Source of the DNA: Streptomyces pristinaespiralis
GTDB taxonomy: Bacteria; Actinomycetota; Actinomycetes; Streptomycetales; Streptomycetaceae
Direction: 5' to 3'
Assembly: GCF_001278075.1 (NCBI RefSeq)
Contig: NZ_CP011340.1
Coordinates: 5,391,501-5,455,500 of the forward strand
DNA: 64,000 nucleotides
Under the pieces are notes generated by a model. That model ran no database searches and was not told the DNA's origin. It was given only the letters and a program-made list of their open reading frames with translations. A program made the position numbers and the translations under genes. Shown piece by piece: positions 35,097-45,100 of this stretch (its first letter is position 1; every line of letters starts with the position of its first letter).

Positions 35097-36959
35097 TCAG
35101 CCGGCCAGGATGCTCGAGAAGAAGCCCAGTCCAGGGTCTTCCGGAGTGCCGACGAGCAGCGCGCGGTCCAACAGGATGTTGTTGTGCTCGCAGCTCGTCT
35201 CCGGGAGCATCACGCAGGCGTGGCAGGCCGCGAGGTTGGTGCCCCCTGTGCCGGATGCCTCGGACTCGACACAGAGAGGGTCGGAGGAACACCATGCGGC
35301 GCGCCGCACCGCCGAGCGGACGGTCGCGGCCAGGCGGTCCGGCTCGCCCTGGGCGACGAGCCCACCGAGACTGCCCGCGGAGTCGCTGGTCGCCGTGTAG
35401 ACAAGGATCCCTGCCATGTCGTCGTCGGTGTAAAGGCGCTCACGAAGGGCTGCGGCCGGATAACCGGCGTCGAGGCTCCACTCGTTGATGAGCACGTGGG
35501 ACAGGGTGTGGAGCAGCACCATGCGGGGCGTGGCCGGGGAGGGGAGGACCTGGCCAGGGTCGGAGGCGCGCTGTTCCATGACCCTCTGATGCGCGGCGCG
35601 TATCCGTTCGACCCGCGCCGCCACGGCGGTCGCGTGCGACCACGCGCCGAGGCGGTCGTCGTCCAGGCGGAGGAAGACGCCTTCGCCACGGACCTCCATG
35701 GCGGGAAGCCAGGACAGTGCCGACGAGGAGAGCGTGGCCTCGTTGACCTCGGTCGTCGAGTCGGGATCGGCGAGCCGGGTGAACGCCTTGAGAGCGCGGA
35801 CCTCGCGGAGCTTCTTCACGAGCATGGGACCGGTGACCCCGAGCGGGTGCAAGGGTGTCGGGTCGCCGAGCGGAGACTCGCAGATGAACTGCTCGCCGCG
35901 GGAGCGCTCGCGTTCGTCGTTACCGGCCCGGAGCCGCTCGTACTCCTTGTGGCGCAAGGCGCGGTAACGGTGGTCGAAGGTGGGGGCCTCGTCTCCTGCG
36001 GGGTCCTCCTCGCGTTCGGCGTCCAGGAGAGCCATCACCTCGTCGACGGGGACCGGGCTCTCGCCCTTGAAAGCGAACTTGAGGCACATCTCGACCTCGG
36101 CGCGGCCGTTGAGCTTGCGGAGTTCGTCCCAGTGCTCGGCGAGTGGATCGGCGCGGCCGTCGCTCCACGGTGGGATGGAGAGCGCCGACTTCAGCACCGG
36201 TTGCCACACGGCGGAGGAACCGCGTTGAAGAGTGCGGGAAGTCAGACCGCACGACTGGGCCGGGACGGACGCACCGAGCCACGGCCGCGTGCCGCGGCAG
36301 CGAAGGCCGAGATCCTTCAGCGCACTCTTCCTGAAGGATCCCTCCATCGAGACCGCAGGTACCCCGCAGCTGCAGGAGACGATGATCGAGCGGAGGGAGG
36401 AGCTGCGTCCGGAGGAGTGGAGCTTGAGGATTCCCCCGCATCGGCCCGCGGTGGTCGAGCTCGCACCGGCCGCGCGGTGCACCCAGTGCCAGTAAGGGAA
36501 CTCGTCGAGGTGCCCTGCCTCGCATGCGATGACGAACCGGGAGGGGACCAGGTCGGCCTCGCACGTGCCGCAGACACTCCTGCCGGAAGGCGGGTTGAAG
36601 TCGCGGTGCCGACGCAGCTCACTGCATTCGGGGCAGGAGTGCATCATCGGAAAACGGCGGACCCGGACCCCGTCCTTGCTGGTGTCGTCGGAGGCAGGAG
36701 GGAGTCGGAAGTGCTGGACGCCGAGGAGACGAGCGAGCCGCCGCTCGTGGATCCGGGGGGATTCGTCGTCGGTCCAGTGTGTGTCGGCCCCGTCCAGACC
36801 GGAGACGACGAAGGATTCGTGGTCGACGGCGATCAGTGACCCGACGCCGTACGTGGTGATCATCTGGGAGCGGCGGACCGCGCCCCGGCGGAGCAGGTTG
36901 TGGGCGGGAGCCTGGCCGGTCGTGCCGGTGCGGCGACGACGAGCGGGGGGCGGGGTCAT
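35097..36959 (-). CDS. drmB: DUF1998 protein, DrmB-like (DISARM component)
   Basis: The protein is 620 aa. It opens with a basic stretch then RRSQMITTYGVGSLIAVDHE, the usual DrmB start. Zinc-ribbon pairs follow (CPECSELRRH; CGTCEADL; ACEAGHLDEF). The DUF1998 domain at the C-terminus has LLHTLSHVLINEWSLDAGYP, VYTATSDSAGSLGGLVAQGE and the cysteine set CSSDPLC, ACHACVMLPETSCEHN. DrmB works with DrmA in DISARM phage defence. ATG 36959 overlaps the drmA stop (ATGA), so I prefer it over a longer frame. DrmC (PLD) is not present next to it, which is unusual. It is the last gene of the operon. Confidence 0.82.
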   Translation of the reverse strand: MTPPPARRRRTGTTGQAPAHNLLRRGAVRRSQMITTYGVGSLIAVDHESFVVSGLDGADTHWTDDESPRIHERRLARLLGVQHFRLPPASDDTSKDGVRVRRFPMMHSCPECSELRRHRDFNPPSGRSVCGTCEADLVPSRFVIACEAGHLDEFPYWHWVHRAAGASSTTAGRCGGILKLHSSGRSSSLRSIIVSCSCGVPAVSMEGSFRKSALKDLGLRCRGTRPWLGASVPAQSCGLTSRTLQRGSSAVWQPVLKSALSIPPWSDGRADPLAEHWDELRKLNGRAEVEMCLKFAFKGESPVPVDEVMALLDAEREEDPAGDEAPTFDHRYRALRHKEYERLRAGNDERERSRGEQFICESPLGDPTPLHPLGVTGPMLVKKLREVRALKAFTRLADPDSTTEVNEATLSSSALSWLPAMEVRGEGVFLRLDDDRLGAWSHATAVAARVERIRAAHQRVMEQRASDPGQVLPSPATPRMVLLHTLSHVLINEWSLDAGYPAAALRERLYTDDDMAGILVYTATSDSAGSLGGLVAQGEPDRLAATVRSAVRRAAWCSSDPLCVESEASGTGGTNLAACHACVMLPETSCEHNNILLDRALLVGTPEDPGLGFFSSILAG

Positions 36960-39900
36960 CGGGATGCCTCCATGAACAGGGCGGACTCGGCGTCGACGTC
37001 GCGCAGGCTCCACAGGGTGCGCCATGCTTCGGCGTCCTGCGACTCGTCGTCGTACGACTTCAGGAGCGACGGTGTGCGGTTGCCCCTCATCGGCTCGAAG
37101 AGCAGGCCGCCGTGCACGTCGGCCTCGGCGCACCACCAGTCGACGAACTCGTCGAATGCGCGTGCGACGGCGTCGGTCTCCTCCGGGACGACGCGGGCGA
37201 CGCGATCGAGGAGGAGCTCCTTGATCTCCTGACGGAGTCGATGCTCGTAGGACTCGACCCGGCCGGCGGCGTCGTTGGGGCGGGCGTCCGGGATCAGGAT
37301 GCGGACCAGGGCGACGATCACCGCGTGCAGGCCGCGCTCTCGGGCACGGGCGGAGAAGGGGGTGACGGAGGTGGACTCCACCTCGCGGTACAGGGCTGAG
37401 TGGAAGTGCAGGAAGTTCTCGTAGTGCGAGCGGTCGCGAGAGCGGGCCGCGTTGAGCATCACGGCCACCAGACCGGGATGGGCACGGCCTACACGACTGG
37501 TGGCCTGGATGTACTCGGCGGTGGTCTGAGGTTGTCCCATCACGGCCATCAGGCCGAGGCGGTCCACGTCGACACCGACCGCGATCATGTTGGTGGCGAG
37601 GAGCACGTCCACGGTGTCCTCGTGGGGCAGCTTCCGCTCGATGCCCTTCAGACGGGTCGGGATCTCGCTTGCGTCGATCCGGCTGGTCAACTCCGAGTAG
37701 TTGGCGACGGAGCGGACGCCGACGCCCTCGCGCTCGGCGAGCAGCTCCAGGTAGGCCACCACGTCGTCGTGGACCTGCAGCTCGGCGGCCGACAGGAGCC
37801 GAAGGCTGTTGAAGTAGCCGACGAGACTCCAGTACGCGTCGCGTACCTCGTCGTCGGTCCCCGCCTGCTGAGCCCGGTGCAACAGGGTGGCGTACGTGCG
37901 GATGAGCAGGGTGGACTGACTGGTCCCGGGGGCGAACAGGCCGACATAGCGGCGGCTCGCCTTCTCCTCACGCGAGGTCTCGACGGCGAACCACGAGTCG
38001 CGCGAGTCCAGGGCGGCGGGCGGGAACTGGCGCACCGAGCGGTCGAAGAGCCTGCTGCCCTGTTCGGCGGCCCGCCGGATGGTCGCGGTCGACGCGATCA
38101 CCTTGGGGCGGCCGGCGAGTGCGTCCACCGCGGTCTCGTAAAGGCCGGTGAGCGTTCCCAGCGGACCGGAGATCAGGTGAAGTTCGTCCTGCACGATCAG
38201 CTCCGGCGGCGGAGTGCCGTCGGACGGGTCGTCGAGGTTGAAGAGGGCGGCGGTCGCCGGACGCCACGGCATCGAAGCGAACTTGTCGACGGTGGCGATC
38301 ACCAGGGTCGGGCGGGCGGCGTACACCGCCTCGTCGATCAGATGGACGGGGAGACCGTCGGCGAAGTCGCAGTCCGAGCCGGGGCAACGGACGTACATCC
38401 GCTCGGCGTCCAGGTCGACCTCGTAGTCGCGGGCGTCGAGGCGGGTGCCGCACCAGGGACAGGTGTGCAACTGGACGGGGTTCTCGGTGGTGAGACGCTT
38501 GTCGAGGTCCGCACGGAGTTCGGTGAGCTTGCCGTCGGCCTTCTTCAAGGTGTTGGGGGTGGCCGAGCGGCCGACCCACATGCCGAGGGAGAACTCCTCG
38601 ACGCCCAGTTCCGCAGGAGCGTCGCGGCGCATCCGCTCCATGGCACACAGCAGGATCGCGGCACGCTCGAACTGTTGGAGGGTGAGCAGGCGCAGTGTGT
38701 AGCGCATGAGCACGGTCACCCCGCCACCCGTCGCGCCCCGTCGGATCCGGCGCAGGAAGGCGGTGAGCGCGATCAGCCCGAGGTACGCCTCGGTCTTGCC
38801 ACCACCGGTGGGGAACCACAGCAGGTCGGACACCTTGCGGTCAGGATGCTCGGGGTCATCGATACCGGCCAGGCAGAGCAGCACGAAGGCGATCTGGAAG
38901 GGCCGCCACCGGCCACCCACCGGGTCGGGGGTGCCGACCCGGCCGCCCTTGACCCAGGCGCTGCGCGCACGCTGATCGGCCATGGCCCGATTGGCGAGCC
39001 TGAAGGCCCGCATCAAGTCGGGCTTCTCCTGCAGAAGTTCGATACCTTCGCGGATCCGGCCGAGTGCCTCGCCACAGGCCTTCACCTGGTCGCGGGCGGG
39101 CTTCTCGTGGTTGCTGCCCGCCATGGCCGCCACCTCGGCCGCCTTGCGCTCGATCCAACGTTCGTAGCCCGTGGCGAGCGCGTTCAGAGCGGCCAGTATG
39201 TCGGCATCGGGGCCCTCTGCGAGGCCGATCATCGACAGGGCGGAACTATCGATCTCCGGGTTGGAGTCGGTGAGCAGCACCTCGACCGAGGGCACGAACT
39301 CGCTGCGTACTTCTGTGACCGCGGCCGGCACGGAGTCGGTCATGCCGATCGGTGGCGGCGCCCAGTCCCATTCGGCGGCGCAGCCGTGACCGACGGCGAA
39401 GGTCGGCGCATGCCGGTGGAGCAGTCGGCTGGTGGCGACCTCGGGATCGTGCGCCGCGGCCGGGGCGAGGCGCTCGACGAAGGCGCTGGAGCCGTCGGCG
39501 GCGCGGACCGTGAGCCCGCACTGGAAGAGTGAGAACGCGTCCTGAAGCTCCCGCTCGCCGATGCGGTGGGTATTGACCAGGGTGACCGTGACCGTCACCG
39601 TGCCGGTGACCGGGTCGGGGCGCCGGACATTCACGCGCAGCGCGACCCCGGAGGCGAGATCGACCTTCAGGTCGGGGTCCGGCCTGGTCACGTCGACCGG
39701 CACCGGCGGCAGCATGAGGTCCTTGCGGTGCCAGTGCTCCTGCTGGTCGGAGGTGGTGCGGGCTTCGGCTCGACGGGCCGGGACCGGCCTGCCGTCCATG
39801 TCGGTGGGCTCGTAGACGGCGGCCCGCGCTTCGATCACCAGTGTCCCGCTTATGGCCGGGTCGACCGCGAAGGTCAGGCCCATCGACGAGGGGCGTCGGG

Positions 39901-40213
39901 CCCCGGCGGCGCCGAGTTCCTGTGCGGTGCCCGACTCCTCGACGTCGTCACGGGTGCGTACGGGAGCGACGTCCAGGCCCTCGTGCTCGGCCTCGTCCTC
40001 ACGGACCCGCTGCGCGGCGACGGGATCCGCCGACCGCGGGTAGAGGACGCCGGTCAGGTAACGGTCGATCGGCGCGTCCTGGGTGAGTACCTCGTCCCGG
40101 TCCTCCGGCGCGGCGTCGGGGACGGGGCCCAGCAGCTCGCGGCGCAACCCCGCCAGGAGTTCCTCGTCCCGGACCCGATAGTGCTCGGAGTGCCGGTCTG
40201 CCCCGTGCGTCAT
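36956..40213 (-). CDS. drmA: SF2 helicase-related protein, DrmA-like (DISARM component)
   Basis: The protein is 1085 aa. Walker A is LLWFPTGGGKTEAYLGL (Lys near 473). A zinc ribbon sits at CPWCG (585-588) and CPGSDCDF. Motif II is QDELH (about 676-680). Motif VI is EYIQATSRVGRAHPG, followed by RSHYENFLHFHSALYREVES, a stretch typical of DrmA. DrmA is the helicase of DISARM and forms a DNA-binding complex with DrmB. Start ATG 40213 overlaps the stop of the UvrD-like gene by 4 bases. About 460 residues precede the helicase core, rich in beta strands, with no recognised enzyme domain. Confidence 0.82.
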   Translation of the reverse strand: MTHGADRHSEHYRVRDEELLAGLRRELLGPVPDAAPEDRDEVLTQDAPIDRYLTGVLYPRSADPVAAQRVREDEAEHEGLDVAPVRTRDDVEESGTAQELGAAGARRPSSMGLTFAVDPAISGTLVIEARAAVYEPTDMDGRPVPARRAEARTTSDQQEHWHRKDLMLPPVPVDVTRPDPDLKVDLASGVALRVNVRRPDPVTGTVTVTVTLVNTHRIGERELQDAFSLFQCGLTVRAADGSSAFVERLAPAAAHDPEVATSRLLHRHAPTFAVGHGCAAEWDWAPPPIGMTDSVPAAVTEVRSEFVPSVEVLLTDSNPEIDSSALSMIGLAEGPDADILAALNALATGYERWIERKAAEVAAMAGSNHEKPARDQVKACGEALGRIREGIELLQEKPDLMRAFRLANRAMADQRARSAWVKGGRVGTPDPVGGRWRPFQIAFVLLCLAGIDDPEHPDRKVSDLLWFPTGGGKTEAYLGLIALTAFLRRIRRGATGGGVTVLMRYTLRLLTLQQFERAAILLCAMERMRRDAPAELGVEEFSLGMWVGRSATPNTLKKADGKLTELRADLDKRLTTENPVQLHTCPWCGTRLDARDYEVDLDAERMYVRCPGSDCDFADGLPVHLIDEAVYAARPTLVIATVDKFASMPWRPATAALFNLDDPSDGTPPPELIVQDELHLISGPLGTLTGLYETAVDALAGRPKVIASTATIRRAAEQGSRLFDRSVRQFPPAALDSRDSWFAVETSREEKASRRYVGLFAPGTSQSTLLIRTYATLLHRAQQAGTDDEVRDAYWSLVGYFNSLRLLSAAELQVHDDVVAYLELLAEREGVGVRSVANYSELTSRIDASEIPTRLKGIERKLPHEDTVDVLLATNMIAVGVDVDRLGLMAVMGQPQTTAEYIQATSRVGRAHPGLVAVMLNAARSRDRSHYENFLHFHSALYREVESTSVTPFSARARERGLHAVIVALVRILIPDARPNDAAGRVESYEHRLRQEIKELLLDRVARVVPEETDAVARAFDEFVDWWCAEADVHGGLLFEPMRGNRTPSLLKSYDDESQDAEAWRTLWSLRDVDAESALFMEASR

Positions 40214-42117
40214 GCGCGCTGCTCCTCGTCGTTGTCGGCCTTGCGGAATCTGCCTATACCGGTGATGCGGGGCGCGATCCACACGCCCCGATCACCCAGT
40301 CCGGCGTTGGCACCGGCGGCGATACTGCCCGTGACCGTCTCCAGGGTGTCCACCCGCAGCCCGTGGATCTCGTCGGGCCACCAGGGGTCCCAGGTCCGGC
40401 TCACCTTCTGTACCTGGAACAGGTCCGTACGGAACCGCTCCGACATCTCGCCGATCTCCCGCCCTTCGTGCATGAGCACGTACGGCGGACTCTGTTGTTC
40501 ACCGAGCGGCAGGTCGTGACGCTTGTGCAGGACGACCTCGTCGCCGGGGCGGACCCGGTCGAGGAGATAGGCCTGGACGGCCATGGCGTCCGTGTCATGG
40601 CCGGGCGGATCGGCCGAGCACACGTCGCCCGCTTCACCGACGATCCCGTAACGCCTGTACGAGCGTTGCAGAGTGGTGAGATAGCGGCGTCCGTTCTTCC
40701 GGCTGCCCGCCCTCTTGATGATCGGCAGGTCCGGGCACGTCGCGTGGTACAGGTCCTGCCGGGCTCGGGTCATCGCCACGTACAGGGCACGGGCCTCGGC
40801 CGGCAGGTCCAGATCGTCCTTGTACTGCTTGCGCAGTTCGCCCACGGTGGGCGGTGTCAGGACGATCACCCGGTCGAACTCCAGGCCCTTCGCCCTGTGC
40901 ACGGTGGACACCACGACGCGGGCCGTCTCCGGATCGGCCAGCTCGTCCGGGAACCGGCCGTCGGCGACCAGCCGCCGGAGCCGATCCAGGTCGACGGCAC
41001 CACGGCCGGGTCCTCGCGCGGCCCGCCGGAGCACGGACCACAGGGCGCCGGGCTCCGGCTCGTGCGGCAGTGGGACGGCGGCGAGCAGCGACCGGAATCG
41101 TTCCTCGGCAAGAGTGGCGGCCTCCGTCCGGCGCAACAGCTCGGCCACCCAGTACGGGACCGGGCGCTCCTCCAGCGGCCGACGCAGGCGGTGCTCGATG
41201 CCGTGCTCGTGCAGCAGTTGGGAGACGGCCAGGGCCTGACGGTTGTCACGGGTGAGGATCGCGCATGTGTCGGAAGAAGCACGCAGCCCGTCCAGGACGA
41301 ACGGCTCGGTCAGGGCGCCCATGCCGTTGACCGGTTCGAGGAGCAGGTCACGCAGCTCTTCGTAGAGCGACGACGCATCGTCGGCGTCGGTGACCTGTTG
41401 GAGACGCGGGCCGTGGAGGAGCGCGACCCGGGCCTCCGGCGTGGTGGCACGGAAGTTCTCCGAGAGGCGCAGCTCCACGAGGTCCTCGCAGAACGAGGCA
41501 CGGAGCCAGTCGAAGAACTGGTTCGTCTCGTCGGCGCGTTCGGCCGGATCATCGATCTGAAAGCCGTACACGAACTGGGCGGCATCGCCGACCACGGTGA
41601 AACCGCAGCTCTCCTGGTAGCGGTCGAGGAGTGTCTCCACCAGGCGGCGCCGGTCACCCACCAGGTCCTGCACCTCGTCGATCACCACATGAGCGGGAGG
41701 GACGGCGTCGCCGGCCTCCAGGGCGCCCTTCGCGACCGCGTCCTCGGCGGCCCGGATGCGATCGTCGAAGCCGGTCGTTGCCCAGTCGTGGTCCGGGTAC
41801 GCCTGGACCAGCACCCCGTAGGCCCACGCGTCGAAGGTCTGTGCCCGGACCCGGCGGGCTCGCTCCCCGTGCCGTGCGATCCGCTCGCGCAACTCGCGGG
41901 CCGCGGCCCGCGAGTAGGTCAGCACCAGGATCTCGGCGGCCTCGAGTGCCTCCTCGGGATCCTCGTGCCCGCACAGCGCGTCGAGCCGGCGTACCAGGGT
42001 GTGCGTCTTGCCCGCTCCCGCCCCGGCGGTGACCAGGACGCGGGCGCCCCAGGGCTGCTCCACGACGGCCCGCTGCTCGTCGGTGAGCGGAGGGCTGTCC
42101 AGGTAGGCATCGGTCAC
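40210..42117 (-). CDS. UvrD/REP-like SF1 DNA helicase
   Basis: The protein is 635 aa. It starts TDAYLDSPPLTDEQRAVVEQ and has Walker A LVTAGAGAGKTHTLVRRL, Walker B HVVIDEVQDLVGDRRRL, motif IV VVSTVHRAKGLEFDRVIVL and LYVAMTRARQDLYHA. It is a complete SF1A helicase core without the long UvrD C-terminus or a nuclease domain. It lies between the GHKL-helicase and drmA, with 4-base overlaps at both ends, so stoichiometric expression is expected. A UvrD-like enzyme is not part of classical DISARM. Confidence 0.88.
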   Translation of the reverse strand: MTDAYLDSPPLTDEQRAVVEQPWGARVLVTAGAGAGKTHTLVRRLDALCGHEDPEEALEAAEILVLTYSRAAARELRERIARHGERARRVRAQTFDAWAYGVLVQAYPDHDWATTGFDDRIRAAEDAVAKGALEAGDAVPPAHVVIDEVQDLVGDRRRLVETLLDRYQESCGFTVVGDAAQFVYGFQIDDPAERADETNQFFDWLRASFCEDLVELRLSENFRATTPEARVALLHGPRLQQVTDADDASSLYEELRDLLLEPVNGMGALTEPFVLDGLRASSDTCAILTRDNRQALAVSQLLHEHGIEHRLRRPLEERPVPYWVAELLRRTEAATLAEERFRSLLAAVPLPHEPEPGALWSVLRRAARGPGRGAVDLDRLRRLVADGRFPDELADPETARVVVSTVHRAKGLEFDRVIVLTPPTVGELRKQYKDDLDLPAEARALYVAMTRARQDLYHATCPDLPIIKRAGSRKNGRRYLTTLQRSYRRYGIVGEAGDVCSADPPGHDTDAMAVQAYLLDRVRPGDEVVLHKRHDLPLGEQQSPPYVLMHEGREIGEMSERFRTDLFQVQKVSRTWDPWWPDEIHGLRVDTLETVTGSIAAGANAGLGDRGVWIAPRITGIGRFRKADNDEEQRA

Positions 42118-45100
42118 TTCCGGCTCCAGAGGTGCTCGAACTGGGTGAAGGCGAGCTGGGTGTCGAAGTTCTCGATGTTGTCGCTGACGTTGAGGATCAG
42201 GCAGGTGTCCTCGCCGCCGTTACGCGGACCGCGCAGGCCACGACCGATCATCTGCTGGTAGACGTTGGTGCTGTACACGGGCCGGGCCACCACCACGACG
42301 CGCGTGGCGGGGGCGTCGAAACCCTGCGTGAGGACGCCGTAGTTGGTGAGGACGCGGATCCTGCCTGCACGGAAGTCCTCGATCCGTCGACGCCGGTCCG
42401 TAGGGCTGGTCGTCGCGTCCACGGCGGCGGCTCGGACACCGCGGTCGTTGAGCCGAGCCGCGAGGTACTTGGCGTGGTCCACGGAGGTGGCGAAGAGCAG
42501 GGTCGGCCAGTCCTGCGGAAGAGAGGCCACCTCGTCGACGATGCGGCGGCTGCGCGCGTGGTCGTCGGCGAGCCGCTGCTCGGCGGCTCGGGACAGCATC
42601 GCCATCCGGTCGGCCTGCACCTTTTCGTCGCGGGTCAGTTCGATCCGACCGCCTTCCAGGGTGCGGTGCTCCACCTGGGCGAGCATTCCCCACTGCTGAA
42701 GATCACGGTAGGGGTCACCGGACGGGAAGACGCCTTCGTCGAGCCGTCGGTTGCCGAAGCGGTTGACCAGACGCCTGGTCTCCTCCTCGTTGGTGTTGCG
42801 GAAGGGGGTGGCGGTCAGACCGAGAAGATGGCGTCCGGTCGCGTACTGGGTGAGTCCCAAGTGCCCCAGGATCTCGGTGTACCGCTTGGAGACGGCGGTG
42901 TGTGCCTCGTCCACGATCACCAGTGCGGCCTGTCGCAACCACGCGTACGCATCGGTGTCCAGGCAGCGCTCCAACTTGGCGTCCGTAGCGACGACCAGGT
43001 GCGGGTGGTCGATGACGTCCCCCACTTCGTTGCTCCCCCAGAGCCGACTGATGGTGAGCGGTCGCTCCGCCCCCACCTTGCTCCACACGAACTTCCAGCT
43101 CTGCACCGCCTGTTCGCACAGCTCCTCGGTCTGCGCGATCCACAGCAGAGGACCGGTCAGATCCCCCACCTGCTTGACCCAGCGGATCACGGCTTCGGCG
43201 GTGACCCGAGTCTTGCCGGCGCCGGTGGGCAGGGACAGCATTCCGCGCTGCGGGGCCAACCGGTCGAGCAGGGCGGTGATGTTCCGGACCAGGTCCTCCT
43301 GGTAGTCGTGGAGCCGGGGGAAGTCCCGTGGGCCGTCCACCGTCTCGTACGCCGGCGGTGACGGGGTTCGGGAACCGGCGAACGACACCGGCAGCTTCAG
43401 GTCCGACACGAAGGCGACGGCGGCCGACGAACCGCCGTAGGCGACCGGCGCGTTGGGAAACCTGGCCTGGATGTCCCGGGCGTGCTGCTGGAGCACCCCG
43501 TCGCCGTGCGCGTTGAACGCCATCTGAGCTATCCGGTGCCCGGACGGCTCCGCGCCGCCGGTCTCCTGCAGTTCGGCTTCCATGAGCCCTTCGGGCAGCC
43601 CGGAGCGCAGGGCATCCGCGCCGATCAGCAGCTCGATCTTGGTCACCACGTCCTCGGCTTCGCGAACGGCTTTCAGCGCCGCCTGGGTCGCGCTGTCCCG
43701 TTCCATGCGTTGCTGGTGCTCGAGAACGGTTCGACAGCCCCCCGCACCGAGCCCGAGTCCGAGCTCGCGGTCGATGAGCCGCAGCATCGGCTCACGGCCC
43801 AACGGGACGCGCACCTTCACGGTGGTCCCGTGGCGCACGGCGTCCAGCGCCGAGGCCCGGGTGCCGTTCGGTGTACGGACGACCGCCTCCAGTTCGGTAC
43901 AGTGCTGGACCATGGCGTTCCGATTGGCACCGGTGAGCCTTTGGCGAAGTGACGGGTACAGCTCCACCAGCGGAACCGGGCCGCCTTCCGGCTCTTCCCG
44001 CGTCTCCTTCGTGATCACGTCGGTGTAGCGGAGCATGCCCCACTTCTCCGCCATCAGTTCGGCGTCCTCGGGGGTCGTCACAAGGAGTGCCGGGATTCGC
44101 TCGGCGCGCAGCGCCCGGTACTCGACGGGGCCGACGGCGAGTGCGATCTCCCCGTCGGGGCGGGTGCCCCACTCGTCCCCGATCCGGCAACGGGTCAGAG
44201 AGTCTTCCGGGAAGTCTGCACCGAAGCGGGTCAGCATCACGTAGGTCGCCCCGACGAAGGTGTCGTCCTCGCTGTGGGCGACCTCGCTGAGCAGGGTGTC
44301 CCAGCGGTCGCTCGGGACGTCGTCCACGGTGGTCGGCAGGCCGAGTTTGCGGGCCTTCTCCTCGGAGAGGCCCACAGCCACCGGCAGTACGTCCCGGTAC
44401 GCGACGAGCTGCGGACCGACCGCCTCCTTCAGCGGCTTGATGCCCTGGGATGTCTCGACCGTGCCGTACCTGCGCAGCAGCCAGCGGATCGGCGAGACAA
44501 CGGACTGGCGGGTGTTGACCCGGGTGCCGTAGTGGCGGGTCCAGTGATCGACCACCGCGCTGTCCGGCAGAGCCTGGAGGAAGGCCGCGCGTGACTCGTC
44601 GGAGAGCGCGCGGAACAGATGGAGCGGTCCGCCGATCGGCGATCCCTCGGCCTTCATGGTTTTCAGTCCGGGGCGGGGAGCGTGAGTGTCCAACTTGCGC
44701 AGGTATGCGGCGTGGAGCGCCTCGCGGTACTCCTCGAACCACACCTCCCCCTCCGCCGGTCGCAGCCCCGTCACCGGCCGCTCGCGCAGGCCGACCTCGG
44801 CGAAGAAGGTCGTGTCGTCGGAGTGGAAGGCCATGTCGACGGCGACGGATCCGTCCCGATCGCCACTCACCACCCGTCCGGGCAGCATGCAGTCCTTGAT
44901 GGGACGCCACCGGCCGTCGGCGGTCCGGACCCGCAGGGTTTCGCGGGCGGTCGGTACCCGCTCCAGCAGCCGGTGGGACAGCCGCCCCTGTCCGGCTTGC
45001 CGGAAAAGTTCCCAGAATCGCTGCCACTCGGCCTCGCCGTAGCCGTCGAAGCCCCGGTCGAGGACGCTGACGAAGCGACCCTCGACGTCGGCCTCACGGA

